Origin: Sphingomonas yunnanensis
GTDB taxonomy: Bacteria > Pseudomonadota > Alphaproteobacteria > Sphingomonadales > Sphingomonadaceae
DNA length: 64,000 bases
Assembly (NCBI RefSeq): GCF_019898765.1
Contig: NZ_JAIOKB010000001.1
Coordinates: 1,178,001 to 1,242,000, forward strand
Direction: 5' to 3'
Shown here: one piece after another, positions 43,973-54,446 of the stretch
Layout: each line of letters starts with the position of its first letter
How positions within the stretch are numbered: the first letter of the stretch is position 1
Position numbers and translations under genes: made by a program
Notes under the pieces: model-generated
Told to the model about the DNA's origin: nothing
Seen by the model: only the letters and a program-made list of their open reading frames with translations
The model's database searches: none

Positions 43973-45628
43973 TCACGCCGTCTCGAGCAGCCGCTCCGCC
44001 TGGGCACGCGCCTCGTCGGTGACGGTCGCGCCCGACAGCATGCGCGCGATCTCCTCGCGGCGCTCGGCCGCGTCGAGCGGGCGCACGCCCGTGCGGGTCA
44101 CCACCCCGTCGCTCGACTTGGCGATCAGCCAATGCGTCGCGCCGCGCGCCGCCACCTGCGGGCTGTGCGTCACCACCAGCAGCTGCGTCGCCTGCGCCAG
44201 CCGCGCCAACCGCTCGCCGATCGCGCTCGCCACCGCGCCGCCGACGCCGCGATCGATCTCGTCGAAGATCATCGTGCTCGCGCCGCCCTCCTGCGCCAGC
44301 GCCACCTTGAGCGCCAGGATGAAGCGCGACAGCTCGCCGCCCGAGGCGATCTTGGCGAGCGCCGCGAAGGGGGCGCCCGGGTTTGTCGCGATCTCGAACT
44401 CGACCCGGTCACGCCCGGCCGCCGACCAGTCACTCTCCGCGAGCGGCGCGACCACGGTGCGGAAGCGCGCGGCGTCGAGTTTCAGCGGCGCCAGCTCGTC
44501 CGCCACCGCGGCGTCGAGCCGCGTCGCCGCCGCGGTGCGCGTCGCGGTCAGCTCGGCGGCGGCGGCCTCGTAGCGCCCCCGCGCCGACGTCACCGCCCGC
44601 TCCAGGCCGGTCAGCCCTTCCTCCCCGGCGTTGAGCCGCTCGAGCTGCGCGGCCAGGTCGCCCGCCAGCGCGGCGAGCTCGTCGGGCTGGACGCGATGCT
44701 TGCGCGCCATCGCGCGCAGCTCGAACAGCCGCGCCTCGTCGTCCTCGAGCCGGCGCGGGTCGTACAGCAGCGCCGCGGCGGCCTCGCGCAGCCGCTCCTC
44801 GGCGGCACTGCCCTCGATCAGCGCGCGATCCACCGCCGCCAGCGCGTCGGCGAGCGCGGGATGGTCCTCGGCGATGCGCTCCAGCACGCGCGCGGCCTGG
44901 CGCAGATGAGTCAGCGCGCCGTCGCCGCCGTCGAGATGATCGGTCACCGCGCCCAGGTCGTCCGCGACCTTCTCGGCGCGCTGCATCGAGCGGCGGCGCT
45001 CGGCCAGCGTCTCCTCCTCGCCCGGCTCGGGCGCGAGCGCGACGAGTTCGGCGACCGAATGTTCGAGCCACTCGCGGTCTCGCTGCGCCGCGGCGATGCC
45101 GTCGCGGGCCTCTGCCAGCGCGCGCTCGGCGGTGCGCCACGTCGCATGCGCCTCGGCCACCGCGCGCGTGTTGCCGCGGGCGTAGGCGTCGAGCAGGGCG
45201 CGATGACCCGCCGCGGCGAGAAGGCCGCGATCGTCGTGCTGACCGTGGATCTCGACCAGCAGTGCGCCGAGCTCGCGCAGCAGCGCCGCCGACGCGGGCT
45301 GGTCGTTGACGAAGGCCCGGCTGCCGCCGTCCGCCTTGACGATGCGGCGGATGATCAGCGGCTCGCCGGGTTCGAGTTCCAGGCCATTGTCGGCGAGCAG
45401 CGCCGCCGCCGCGGGCGGCGCGTCGAAGCTGGCGGTCACCACCGCCTGGGTCGCGCCGCTGCGCACCAGCCCGCTCTCGCCGCGGCGGCCGAGCGCCAGC
45501 CCGAGCGCGTCGAGCAGGATCGACTTGCCCGCGCCGGTCTCGCCGGTGAGCACGCCGAGGCCCGCGCCGAACTCCAGCTCGAGCGCCTCGATCAGCACGA
45601 CGTCACGGATGGATAGCGCGGTCAGCAT
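43973..45628 (-). CDS. recN: DNA repair protein RecN
   Basis: A 551-residue SMC-like ATPase involved in double-strand break repair. The N-terminal head has Walker A GVLTGETGAGKSILLDALGL and the Q-loop region; a coiled-coil middle of ~280 Ala/Glu/Arg-rich residues follows; the C-terminal head has the signature LAKIASGGELSRFILALKVA, Walker B TMIFDEIDRGVGG and the LLVVTHSPQVAARG segment. Length is typical. It lies 63 bp downstream of bamD on the same strand, a common alphaproteobacterial pairing. Confidence 0.96.
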   Translation of the reverse strand: MLTALSIRDVVLIEALELEFGAGLGVLTGETGAGKSILLDALGLALGRRGESGLVRSGATQAVVTASFDAPPAAAALLADNGLELEPGEPLIIRRIVKADGGSRAFVNDQPASAALLRELGALLVEIHGQHDDRGLLAAAGHRALLDAYARGNTRAVAEAHATWRTAERALAEARDGIAAAQRDREWLEHSVAELVALAPEPGEEETLAERRRSMQRAEKVADDLGAVTDHLDGGDGALTHLRQAARVLERIAEDHPALADALAAVDRALIEGSAAEERLREAAAALLYDPRRLEDDEARLFELRAMARKHRVQPDELAALAGDLAAQLERLNAGEEGLTGLERAVTSARGRYEAAAAELTATRTAAATRLDAAVADELAPLKLDAARFRTVVAPLAESDWSAAGRDRVEFEIATNPGAPFAALAKIASGGELSRFILALKVALAQEGGASTMIFDEIDRGVGGAVASAIGERLARLAQATQLLVVTHSPQVAARGATHWLIAKSSDGVVTRTGVRPLDAAERREEIARMLSGATVTDEARAQAERLLETA

Positions 45629-45691
45629 CGGCCTGCGCTCCTTAGCGGCGAAACGTGCGCCTGTTTACCCCTTCTGTTCCGCAACGACCGC

Positions 45692-46690
45692 TTATTGCGG
45701 ACCGCTCGGCGTGGTCGCGGGCGTGTCGGTGACCGCGCCGGGGGCGGTGCTGCCCGAGGGATTGTCGCCGCCGGTAGTGGTCGGCGTCGTCGGCGCGGGC
45801 GCCTCCGCACGGGGCGGCGCGGCGGTCGCCTCGCCGGGCACGCTGGGTCGAGTCGCCACCGGCACGACCAGCTCGCCCGGCGCGAGCGGGGTCAGCGGCT
45901 TGGCCGGATATTCCCGCATCAGCTTGTAGGCGCGCTGATACCATTCGCTGCCGGGGTAATTGGCGCCGAGCACCGCGGCGGCCTTCTCCGCTTCCGGGCG
46001 GACGCCGAGCGCGAGATAGGTCTCGGTAAGCCGCATCAGCGCCTCGGGCGCGTGAGTGGTGGTCTGATATTCGTCGACGACGCGACGGAAGCGCAGCGTG
46101 GCGGAGAGCCACTGCCGGCGCCGCTCGTAGAAGCGGCCGATCTCCATCTCCTTGCCGGCGAGATGGTCGCGCACCAGGTCGATCTTGAGCCGCGCGTCGG
46201 CGGCGTAGCGCGTGTTGGGATAGCGCCGCGTCAGCTCACCCAGCGCGTCCTGCGCCTGCGAGGTGATCTTCTGGTCGCGCGTGACGTCGTTGATCTGCTC
46301 GTAATAGCTCATCGCGACGAGGTAATAAGCGTAGGGCGCGTCGCGGTTGCCGGGATGGACCGAGAGGAAGCGCTGCGCGCCCTGGATCGCCTGGGTGTAG
46401 TCGCGGTTGAGATAGTAACTGAACGCGCCCATCAGCTGCGCGCGCCGCGCCCACACGGAGTAAGGATGCTGGCGCTCGACCTCGTCGAACAGCGCCGCGG
46501 CCTCCTTGTACCGCCCCTGGTCGAGCCGCTGCTTCGCGGCCGAGTAGAGCGTGCCCACGTCGCGTGCGACATAGGGCAGATCGGCCCGGTTGGATTTGCC
46601 CGCGCATCCCGCGACCGGGAGCGCCAGCGCGGCGACGAGCCCGAGCGCGAGCGGCCGGACGGAGGGGGAGCGGAAAAGGGGGGTACGCAT
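45692..46690 (-). CDS. bamD: Outer membrane assembly lipoprotein BamD
   Basis: A 332-residue lipoprotein of the BAM complex, which inserts beta-barrel proteins in the outer membrane. The signal peptide ends in the lipobox LPVAGC (Cys near residue 30). Five TPR-type repeats follow (LYSAAKQRLDQGRYKEAAAL, VERQHPYSVWARRAQLMGAF, YYLNRDYTQAIQGAQRFLSV, HPGNRDAPYAYYLVAMSYYE). The last ~70 residues form a Pro/Thr/Ala-rich tail, longer than in enteric BamD. The start at 46690 is set by the signal peptide. recN follows on the same strand. Confidence 0.95.
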   Translation of the reverse strand: MRTPLFRSPSVRPLALGLVAALALPVAGCAGKSNRADLPYVARDVGTLYSAAKQRLDQGRYKEAAALFDEVERQHPYSVWARRAQLMGAFSYYLNRDYTQAIQGAQRFLSVHPGNRDAPYAYYLVAMSYYEQINDVTRDQKITSQAQDALGELTRRYPNTRYAADARLKIDLVRDHLAGKEMEIGRFYERRRQWLSATLRFRRVVDEYQTTTHAPEALMRLTETYLALGVRPEAEKAAAVLGANYPGSEWYQRAYKLMREYPAKPLTPLAPGELVVPVATRPSVPGEATAAPPRAEAPAPTTPTTTGGDNPSGSTAPGAVTDTPATTPSGPQ

Positions 46691-46806
46691 CGACCCGGCT
46701 CTTAGCTTAAGGAGGTCGCGACGAACAACGGCTTTCACGCGGACGCAACGCGCCGCGCGCACGGCACGTTCTCGCCGCTCGATCTGCTCGCACCCAAGGA
46801 GTCCGC

Positions 46807-47631
46807 ATGCCCGCCACCCTGCTCGCCACCAAGCGCGTCGAGAAACCCTGGGGCCGGCATCACCTGTTCCCCGGCTTCCCCGATCCCGCACCCGATGCCG
46901 AGCCGATCGGCGAGATCTGGTTCCAGTCGCCCCATCCGGAACAGTCGGAGCTGCTGATCAAGTATCTCTTCACCAGCGAGAAACTGTCGGTGCAGGACCA
47001 TCCCTCCGACGAGGAGGCGCAGAAGCGCGGCCTGCCGCGCGGCAAGGACGAGTGCTGGACCATCCTCGCCGCCGAACCCGACTCGACGATCGCGCTCGGC
47101 CCGCTCCAGCCGATCACGCGCGAGGAGCTGCGCGCCAGCGCCGAGGACGGCAGCCTCGAGCACAAGCTCGACTGGAAGCCGGTGAAGGCGGGGGACTTCT
47201 TCTACTCGCACTCGGGCGTGATCCACGCGATCGGCGCCGGGCTGACGCTGATCGAGGTGCAGCAGAACTCCGACACCACCTATCGCCTGTTCGATTACGG
47301 TCGGCCGCGCGAGCTGCACCTCGACGACGGCGTCGCGGTCGCCGACCTCGAGCCCTATGTCGATTATCCCTCCCCCGGCGAGGTCGCGCCCGGGCGCACC
47401 ATCCTCGTCGAGGGACCCAAGTTCGTGCTGGAGCGCTGGACCGGCGGCGCGCGCGAGATCGCGCTGCCCGAGGGGGCGACCGGCTGGCTCGTCCCGATCC
47501 GCGGCGAGGGCGTGGTCGCCGGCGTCGAGTGGAAGGCCGGCGAGTGCGTCACCGTCACGGGGTATGAGCAGCTGCACGCGTCGAACGACGCCGACCTGCT
47601 CTTCGCCTACCCCGGACAGCGGCGGCTGTGA
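46807..47631 (+). CDS. Mannose-6-phosphate isomerase, class I type
   Basis: A 274-residue metal-dependent isomerase that interconverts mannose-6-phosphate and fructose-6-phosphate and supplies GDP-mannose for surface sugars. Family segments include RVEKPWGRHHLFPGF, IGEIWFQSP, SEKLSVQDHPSDEEAQ (zinc-binding His and Glu), GKDECWTILAAEP, GDFFYSHSGVIHAIGAGLTL and IEVQQNSDTTYRLFDYGRPR. It is the short form common in alphaproteobacteria. It is divergent from bamD and stands alone. Confidence 0.9.
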   Translation: MPATLLATKRVEKPWGRHHLFPGFPDPAPDAEPIGEIWFQSPHPEQSELLIKYLFTSEKLSVQDHPSDEEAQKRGLPRGKDECWTILAAEPDSTIALGPLQPITREELRASAEDGSLEHKLDWKPVKAGDFFYSHSGVIHAIGAGLTLIEVQQNSDTTYRLFDYGRPRELHLDDGVAVADLEPYVDYPSPGEVAPGRTILVEGPKFVLERWTGGAREIALPEGATGWLVPIRGEGVVAGVEWKAGECVTVTGYEQLHASNDADLLFAYPGQRRL

Positions 47632-47763
47632 GGACGCCGCGGGAGCGCCGCTAACATAGGCTAAGCTCCTGAATTTGATCCATAGTAAATCTTCTTCGCT
47701 CCATTCCCGCATCATTCATGTTAGCGATGTGCATCAGCCCGCGACCGCGGCACGAACACGGGG

Positions 47764-48453
47764 ATGGACGCGATGGATCGCGCGGCGTCGCGTAGCCTGA
47801 TGAGTTGTCTCGTCGACGAGCACATGCGAGTCGTCGACGCCGACGACGATTATGTCGCGATGCTGGGTTTCGGGCGTGACATGCTCGTCGGTCGCAGCGT
47901 CCTCGAGTTCACCCACCAGGACGATCGCACCATCAATCGCCAGCGCTCGGACGCGCTGCTCGCCGGCGGCGACCCTTATGCGATCACCAAGAGGTACATC
48001 GCTGCTGACGGTAGCGCTATCTGGGTGACCAACCACGTCAGCCTGTTCCATACCGGTACCAAGCTGCGCCAGCTCGCCACGGTCGAGGTGCTGGAGGCCC
48101 CGCGGATCGAGGACCAGCGCCGGCTCCTCCGCGTCGCGGCCGAGCGGATCCTCGCCAAGCGGCGGCTGCGCTCGCATTTTTTCCAGGGCGAGATGTTCGG
48201 CGAGCCCGCCTTCGACCTGCTGCTCGACCTGTTCGTCCAGGAATTGGCGAACCGCCAGACCTATACTACCAGCGCGGCGGTCGCGTCCGGAGCGCCGCTC
48301 ACCACCGCGCTGCGCCAGATCACGATGCTGGTCGAGCGCGGGCTGGTGTGCCGCGATGCCGATCCCGTCGATCGCCGCCGCGTGCTGCTGCGGCTCACGA
48401 GCGAGGGTAGCAAGCAGATGTGGGACTATCTCGCCGCGGCCGAGAAGATCTGA
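47764..48453 (+). CDS. PAS domain fused to a winged-helix (MarR-like) regulator
   Basis: A 229-residue protein. Residues ~15-115 form a PAS domain (MRVVDADDDYVAMLGFGRDM, LVGRSVLEFTHQDDR, AITKRYIAADGSAIWVTNHV). The C-terminal ~100 residues form a MarR-type winged helix (FDLLLDLFVQELANRQTYTT, SAAVASGAPLTTALRQITML, VERGLVCRDADPVDRRRVLL, LRLTSEGSKQMW). It should sense a small ligand or redox state through PAS and bind DNA directly. Such one-component PAS-wHTH proteins are common in sphingomonads. It is monocistronic; the target is unknown. Confidence 0.85.
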   Translation: MDAMDRAASRSLMSCLVDEHMRVVDADDDYVAMLGFGRDMLVGRSVLEFTHQDDRTINRQRSDALLAGGDPYAITKRYIAADGSAIWVTNHVSLFHTGTKLRQLATVEVLEAPRIEDQRRLLRVAAERILAKRRLRSHFFQGEMFGEPAFDLLLDLFVQELANRQTYTTSAAVASGAPLTTALRQITMLVERGLVCRDADPVDRRRVLLRLTSEGSKQMWDYLAAAEKI

Positions 48454-48616
48454 GCGTCGCGTCCGGCTCGGCTCGTCGCCGGGCCGGCGCGCTTTATCGC
48501 AGCACCGCTGACGGCGTCATTGCCGGTTCAGCCGCCACCCGGTCTAGACGGCGCCCCGGCCCGGCGACGGGCCTCAGCCAGTCCGCACGCCGCATCGCGG
48601 GCGGGGAGAAGTTCGC

Positions 48617-50881
48617 ATGACCGACGTCCCTCGCCCGCGACCGGGACGCACGCTCGCCATCGCCCTTGCGCCGCTGGCGCTCGCCGTCGCGCTCGCCGCC
48701 GCGCCCGTGACGGCGGCGCGCGCGCAGGCGATCATGCCTGCTGCCAACCCGGAGGCCGACCGGCTCGCGGAGCTGGTGCGCCGCATCGGCGCCTCACCGC
48801 GCGACCTCTCCGCGCTGGTCGAGGCCGGCGAGCTGTCGTTCAGGCTGGGTGACGCCACCGCGGCCGCGGCGCTGTACAAGCGCGCCGAGGCGATCGATCC
48901 GCGCAACGCGCGCGTGAAGGGCGGCATCGCGCGGATCCTGGTCAACGGCGAGCGGCCCGGCGAGGCGCTGCGCTATTTCGACGAGGCGCAGCGTTACGGC
49001 GCGGTGATGGCGCGCTACGCGGACGATCGCGGACTCGCCTATGACCTGATCGGCGAGCAGGAGCGCGCCCAGCGCGACTATCGGCTGGCGCTCGCTCAAG
49101 GCGGCGCGCAGGGCGACGAGCTCGACGAGCTGCGCCGCCGTTACGCGCTGTCGCTCGGCATCTCGGGACGGCAGCAGGAGGCATTGGCCGAGATCGACGC
49201 GCTGCTGCGTCGCTCTGATCGCGGCGCGTGGCGCGCGCGCGCCTTCATCCTGGCGATGGGGGGCGACGTCTCGGGCGCCAACCGCATCGCCACGGGGATG
49301 ATGCCATCCGGCATGGCGCAGGGCCTCGCCGCTTTCTTCCAGCGGTTGCCAACCCTGAACGCCGCCGACCGCGCCTTCGCGGTGCATTTCGGCGAGGTGG
49401 CGCCGACCCCGGCGCGGCTCGCTGATGCGCGCGTGGTCCCGGTGCTGCCCGTGCTCGGCGCCGACCCGAACGCGCCGCGCCGCGTCGAGGTCGCCGCCGT
49501 TATGCCGACGGCGGTAGCAGAGAAGCCGCTGTCGCGCGGCGAGCAGCGCCGTCGACTCAAGGAGGCGGAGCGCCAGCGCCAGCTCGCCGCGCGCGCCACG
49601 CCCGCCGGTCGGCAGATCGCCGCGCGGCCCGTCGTCGCCACGATGCCGGCGCCGACGCCACCTCGGCAGGTCGCCGCCGCGACGCTGCCGACGCTGCCAA
49701 CGCCCGAGACAGCGAGCACGACTCAGCTGGCCTCGGCCGCGCCCGCCAGCATGGCGAGCGCGCCGACGACGTCCCCGCTAGCGAGGCCGCTCAGCACCGC
49801 CAGCGTCGCGCCCTCGATCACCCGTACGCCCCCAGCCGCAATGTCGAGCGCGGCCGCGACGCCGACGACGGCACCGACGCCGAGCGCCTCGACCTCGTCC
49901 GCCGGCGTGCAGGTCGCCACGGCCGCGCCGACGCACGCGCGGCCGGCGGCCGCCGCGGCACCCGCCGCCGCGCCCTCGCCCACGCCCGCGTTAGCCGCCG
50001 CGCGGCCGGCGCCCCCGCGGCTGGGCGAGGACTCGATCCTGGCGCGCATCGTCGCGGGCATCTCGGTGCCCGGTGCCGAGCTCGGCGTGGCGCCGATGCC
50101 GGGCACCCAGCGGGTCGTCGCGGTCGTTGCCCCGCCCGCCCCCGCCTCCACCACCGTCAGCGCCTCGCTCGACGAGGCGGCGCAGGCGGCCGAGCGCAAC
50201 GCCGCCGCGGACGAGCAGAAGAGTCAGCGGCTCGCCGCGGCGAAGCGGGTGACCACGCGCGAGGTCGCCGCCGAGGACCCCGCCGAGCCCGCGCGCGCGC
50301 GCGGTCGACAGCTCGCCGCCGCCGACAAGCGAAAGGCGCGGGCCGTCGAGGAGGAAGAGGCCCCCGTCACCAGGAAGGGCACGCGCGGCCGCGTGGAGGA
50401 GGAGGAAGCACCCGTCGCCAGGAAGGGTGCCCGCGGCCGCGTCGCGGTCGACGACGAACCGTCGGTCAAGGGCAAGGCCGCCAAGAAGGGGGCGAGCGAC
50501 AGGAAATTGCCCATCACGAAGAATGGCGAGGAGGACGCCTCCGCCGCCAAAGCGGGCAAGACCGGCGCCAAGGCCGCCACCAGAAGCGCCCCCAAGGTCG
50601 AGCGCGAGGAGCCGGCGCGGATCTGGGTCCAGGTCGCCGGCGGCGCCAACCCCGGCGATCTCGGCAAGGCGTGGAAGACGGCGCAGGGCAAGGCCCCGGC
50701 GCTGGCGGGCAAGCGCGCCTATACGGCGCCGCTGCGCGCCACCCACCGCGTCGTCACCGGCCCCTTCAAGACCCAGGCCGAGGCACGCGCGATGGTCAAC
50801 ACGCTGGCCAAGCAGGGGCTCTCCGCCTTCACCTTCACCAGCGAGGCGGGCCAGAAGGTATCCCGGCTCGACGACCAGTGA
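48617..50881 (+). CDS. TPR and SPOR domain cell-envelope protein
   Basis: A 754-residue exported protein. A signal peptide ([20 protein letters not shown], cleavage near ARAQA) leads into TPR repeats (residues ~45-220: [40 protein letters not shown]). About 300 residues of Ala/Pro/Thr-rich low complexity and a Lys/Glu/Arg repeat ([20 protein letters not shown]) follow. The last ~75 residues are a SPOR domain ([40 protein letters not shown]). It probably binds septal peptidoglycan. Its stop overlaps the dGTPase GTG start by 4 bp, so the two are coupled. Confidence 0.88.
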   Translation: MTDVPRPRPGRTLAIALAPLALAVALAAAPVTAARAQAIMPAANPEADRLAELVRRIGASPRDLSALVEAGELSFRLGDATAAAALYKRAEAIDPRNARVKGGIARILVNGERPGEALRYFDEAQRYGAVMARYADDRGLAYDLIGEQERAQRDYRLALAQGGAQGDELDELRRRYALSLGISGRQQEALAEIDALLRRSDRGAWRARAFILAMGGDVSGANRIATGMMPSGMAQGLAAFFQRLPTLNAADRAFAVHFGEVAPTPARLADARVVPVLPVLGADPNAPRRVEVAAVMPTAVAEKPLSRGEQRRRLKEAERQRQLAARATPAGRQIAARPVVATMPAPTPPRQVAAATLPTLPTPETASTTQLASAAPASMASAPTTSPLARPLSTASVAPSITRTPPAAMSSAAATPTTAPTPSASTSSAGVQVATAAPTHARPAAAAAPAAAPSPTPALAAARPAPPRLGEDSILARIVAGISVPGAELGVAPMPGTQRVVAVVAPPAPASTTVSASLDEAAQAAERNAAADEQKSQRLAAAKRVTTREVAAEDPAEPARARGRQLAAADKRKARAVEEEEAPVTRKGTRGRVEEEEAPVARKGARGRVAVDDEPSVKGKAAKKGASDRKLPITKNGEEDASAAKAGKTGAKAATRSAPKVEREEPARIWVQVAGGANPGDLGKAWKTAQGKAPALAGKRAYTAPLRATHRVVTGPFKTQAEARAMVNTLAKQGLSAFTFTSEAGQKVSRLDDQ

Positions 50882-52050
50882 GCGACTCCCCTCACCGCGC
50901 GCCCTGGGCGTCCGACCCGGCGCGCAGCCGCGGCCGGCTTCACCGCGAGGACTCGGGCGACCGCGGGCCGCGCGACGCCTTCCAGCGCGACCGCGACCGC
51001 ATCATCCACTCGATCAGCTTCCGCCGGCTGCGCCACAAGACTCAGGTCTTCCTCGCGCCCGACGGCGACCATTTCCGTGTGCGGCTGACTCACAGCCTGG
51101 AGGTGGCGCAGATCGGCCGCACGATCGCCCGCACGCTCGGGCTCAACGAGGACCTCACCGAGGCACTGTGCCTCGCGCACGACATCGGCCACCCGCCGTT
51201 CGGCCACGCCGGCGAGGACGCGCTACGCGCGGCGACGCACGCGCACGGCGGCTTCGACCATAACGGCCACACGCTGCGGACGCTGATGCGGATCGAGCGC
51301 CCCTATCCGCGCTGGCCCGGTCTCAATCTGACGTGGGAGACACTGGAGGGGCTGGCCAAGCACAACGGCCCGGTGCGCCGCCCGGGCTGGGCGCTGGCCG
51401 AGGCGGACGCCGAGGCTGCCCTCGCGCTCGACACGCACGCCTCGCTCGAGGCGCAGGTCGCCGCGCTGGCCGACGACATCGCCTATGACAATCACGACAT
51501 CGACGACGGGCTGCGCGCCGGGCTGCTGACGCTCGACCAGATCATGGCGGTGCCGCTGGTCGCCGAGGGGTGGGACCGGGTCGCCGCGCGCTTCGCGGAC
51601 GTGCCCCGCGCGCGCCTCGCCGGCGAGCTGATCCGCAGCCAGATCGGCGCGATGGTCAACGATCTCATCGCTGAGTCGCGGCGCCGCATCGACGCCGCTG
51701 GCGTGACGAACGTGGAGGAGGTACGCGCCGCGGGGCAGCCGCTCATCGCTTTCTCGCCGGCGATGGCGACCGCCGAGCGCGCGCTGAAGCGTTTCATGTA
51801 CGCCAACCTCTACCATCACCCACGCCAGCTCGCCGCGGCCGGAGCGGCGGCGCAGGTGGTGGCAGGCCTGTTCGCCGCATATCGCGACGAGCCGGCGCGG
51901 CTGCCGGAGGAATGGCGTGCCCGGCTGCCCGAGGACGAGCCCGGGCTCACCCGCCACATCGCGGACTTCATCGCCGGCATGACCGATCGCTACGCGATCG
52001 CGCGCTACCGCGAGGTGGTCGGCGCGATCGACCTGCCCGAAGGCTTCTGA
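50878..52050 (+). CDS. Deoxyguanosinetriphosphate triphosphohydrolase-like protein
   Basis: A 390-residue HD-domain phosphohydrolase of the Dgt family, which removes triphosphate from dGTP and helps balance dNTP pools. Metal ligands are in [13 protein letters not shown] (first His) and [19 protein letters not shown] (HD pair), with [14 protein letters not shown] and [15 protein letters not shown] following. The start is GTG at 50878 in a GTGA overlap with the upstream stop. It is the short Dgt type widely found in alphaproteobacteria next to argS or SPOR genes; here the upstream partner is another SPOR protein. Confidence 0.93.
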   Translation: MSDSPHRAPWASDPARSRGRLHREDSGDRGPRDAFQRDRDRIIHSISFRRLRHKTQVFLAPDGDHFRVRLTHSLEVAQIGRTIARTLGLNEDLTEALCLAHDIGHPPFGHAGEDALRAATHAHGGFDHNGHTLRTLMRIERPYPRWPGLNLTWETLEGLAKHNGPVRRPGWALAEADAEAALALDTHASLEAQVAALADDIAYDNHDIDDGLRAGLLTLDQIMAVPLVAEGWDRVAARFADVPRARLAGELIRSQIGAMVNDLIAESRRRIDAAGVTNVEEVRAAGQPLIAFSPAMATAERALKRFMYANLYHHPRQLAAAGAAAQVVAGLFAAYRDEPARLPEEWRARLPEDEPGLTRHIADFIAGMTDRYAIARYREVVGAIDLPEGF

Positions 52051-52099
52051 GCCGGGCCGGTCCCAGGTTGAGGCAGCCCTCTCCTCCCTGGCCGCGAGA

Positions 52100-54427
52100 T
52101 CAGTTCAGATGCAGCGTCGTCGCCGCGCTGGCCGCGATCCGGCGTGCGCCGCCGCTCACGCGACGCCAGCCGCGCCGCGGCATGGCGCGGTCGTAGTAGC
52201 TCGACGAGCGAGCGACATGGTGGATCATGTCGCCGTAGCGCCGACCGGCGTGCGCGGCGATATCGACCATGTTGATCACCGCGCCGGTGATCGAGCGGCC
52301 GAACACCTGCACCGCGACCCGCGCCGCTTCGGGATCGGTCTTGCCCCAGCGCAGCACCAGCAACGTCGAGTCCGCCACGTCGGCGAGCATCTTGGCGTCG
52401 CGCACCGGCAGGATCGGCGGGGCGTTGAGGATCACCAGGCTGTAATGCTCGCGCAGCTGCGCGATCAGGCGCGGCAGTCGCGGCGAGCTCAGCAGCGCGC
52501 CGGGGTCGAGCGGCGCCTGTCCCGCGCCGAGCGAGGCGAACGGCTGCCCCTCGTGCGAGACGCTGAGCTGGTCGAACGAGGCGTCGCCCGCGAGATAGGC
52601 GACCACGCCGGTCTGCGGCACCTCGCCCGGCGCGGCGCTGCCGAGCGCGAGCTCGGGACGGCGCAGGTCGAAGTCGACCACCACCACACGCTGGTCGACG
52701 CGCGTCGCGGTGGCGGCGAGGCTCTTGGCGATCGTGTTCTTGCCCTCCGCCTCCAGCGGCGAGGTGATCACCACCACGTGCGACTGGCTGGTGCGGCGCC
52801 CCTCCAGCTCGATCAGCAGGTTGCGCATCGCCTCGGCGAAGCGCGAGCGCGGCCGCTGGTTGACGAGATCGTGGCTCGCCGCGCCCGAACCATCCTCCAG
52901 CCGCGTGTCCGGCACCATCGCCAGCGTGCGCACGCCGAGCAGCCGCTCGACCTGCTCGGCGGTGCGCAGCTTGATGTCCATCATCTCGACCACCAGCGCC
53001 AGCACCGCGCCGAGCGCCGCCGAGGCGAGCAGCGCGATGCCGAGCGCCTGCTTGGGCAAGGGCGAGCTCGGCGAGTCGGGGATCGGCGCGCGCGACACCA
53101 CCGCGATGTCGGCCTTGGTCTGCGGGTCGAGGCTGAGCTTGCCGTTGAGCAGTGCCGCGACCGAGCTGTACAGCGCGTTGGCGGTCTCCGCCCGGCGCTC
53201 CAGCTCGCGCAGCTGCACCGCGGCCGCGCCCTGCGCCAGCGCGGCACCGCGAATACCCGACGCGCTCGCCGCCATCGCCGCGGCACGCGCCTGGCTCGCC
53301 CCTGCCTGGGCGGCGAGGTCGGTACGGATGCGCGCGCTCTCCTGGTCGATCCGGGTGCGCAGCGCCGCGATCTCGGCGTTGACCTTGGCGACCTCGGGAT
53401 AGCCCGGCCCGTAGAAGCCGGTGAGCTCGCTCTGGCGCCGCGCCAGCGTCGCCTCCTGCTCGCGCAGGCCGGCAAGCAGCGGCGAGGTGGCCGAGCCTCC
53501 CGCCTGCGCGCGGCGCGCCTCTGCGATACCGTCGGCGCGGGTCTGCCCGACCAGTCCGGCGAGCTGTGACGCGCTCGCCGCGGCGCCGAGCTCGGGTTGC
53601 GACACCAGCAGGCCGTGCGACGTGCGGAAGGCCGCGGCCGCGCGGTCCGCCGCGACCGCCGCGTCGCGCGACTGCGCCAACCGCGCGCTGAGATCGTCGA
53701 TCGTCGCGACTCGCGAGTCGGTCGACTCGGCCATCTGCGACTTGATGTACGTGTCCGCGACGCGGTTGGCGATCAGCGCCGCCTTGCGCGGATCGGGGGA
53801 GGAGGCGGTGATGTTGATCATGCTCGATCGCGCCACGCGGCTGACGTCGAGGCGCTCGATCAGCCGATCGACCACCGCCTCGTTGCGCGCGCGCTCGATC
53901 GCCTGCGGCGTGGTCGCCGCGGTGACGGCCGGTGGGTTGAGCCAGCCGAGCAGCCGGTCGAGCAGGCCCGGCCGCGCGTCGCGCGGCGGCGCGAACTCGG
54001 GATCACCCGCGAGGCGCAGCGTCGCCGCGACCTCGCGCGCCAGGTTGCGCGACTGGAGCAGCTCGACCTTGGTCTCGATCGCGGTCTCCTGGCTGGGACT
54101 CACGATCGCGGTCGGCAACGCGGCGACGTTGGTGCTGGCGTCGTCCGGCTTGACGATGATGGTCGCGGTCGCGCTGTACACCGGCGTGGTCCGCAGCACG
54201 ACGAACAGCGCCGCCGCGACGCCGAGCAGCACCACCAGCGCGATCAGCGCGGCGCGCCGGTAGAGGATGCGCACCACGGAGGCGAGATTGAGATAGCCCG
54301 ATCGAGTGCCAGGATGCGCCGAGCGCGGGTCCGCCCCGTCGCGCTCGCTCCAACCCCTCCCACCGGGATCGATCTCGCCGTGACGCATGACCGCCGGCGA
54401 CGCGCCGGGCGTGCTGAGTTCGCGCAT
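52100..54427 (-). CDS. Wzc-like polysaccharide co-polymerase / tyrosine kinase
   Basis: A 775-residue inner-membrane protein. Two membrane helices (LIALVVLLGVAAALFVVL near residue 60, ALGIALLASAALGAVLALVV near residue 440) enclose a Wzz-type periplasmic domain with coiled coil. The C-terminal cytoplasmic domain is a BY-kinase: Walker A region VVITSPLEAEGKNTIAKSLA, Walker A' VVVVDFDLRRPEL, Walker B SLVILNAPPILPVRDAKML, and Tyr residues at the end (YGDMI, SSSYYDRA). The usual GKS/T of Walker A reads GKNT. It would regulate chain length in exopolysaccharide export. No export or glycosyltransferase genes are nearby; a LuxR regulator lies 19 bp upstream. Confidence 0.9.
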   Translation of the reverse strand: MRELSTPGASPAVMRHGEIDPGGRGWSERDGADPRSAHPGTRSGYLNLASVVRILYRRAALIALVVLLGVAAALFVVLRTTPVYSATATIIVKPDDASTNVAALPTAIVSPSQETAIETKVELLQSRNLAREVAATLRLAGDPEFAPPRDARPGLLDRLLGWLNPPAVTAATTPQAIERARNEAVVDRLIERLDVSRVARSSMINITASSPDPRKAALIANRVADTYIKSQMAESTDSRVATIDDLSARLAQSRDAAVAADRAAAAFRTSHGLLVSQPELGAAASASQLAGLVGQTRADGIAEARRAQAGGSATSPLLAGLREQEATLARRQSELTGFYGPGYPEVAKVNAEIAALRTRIDQESARIRTDLAAQAGASQARAAAMAASASGIRGAALAQGAAAVQLRELERRAETANALYSSVAALLNGKLSLDPQTKADIAVVSRAPIPDSPSSPLPKQALGIALLASAALGAVLALVVEMMDIKLRTAEQVERLLGVRTLAMVPDTRLEDGSGAASHDLVNQRPRSRFAEAMRNLLIELEGRRTSQSHVVVITSPLEAEGKNTIAKSLAATATRVDQRVVVVDFDLRRPELALGSAAPGEVPQTGVVAYLAGDASFDQLSVSHEGQPFASLGAGQAPLDPGALLSSPRLPRLIAQLREHYSLVILNAPPILPVRDAKMLADVADSTLLVLRWGKTDPEAARVAVQVFGRSITGAVINMVDIAAHAGRRYGDMIHHVARSSSYYDRAMPRRGWRRVSGGARRIAASAATTLHLN

Positions 54428-54446
54428 CGGAGCCCCCTTCGGCTGC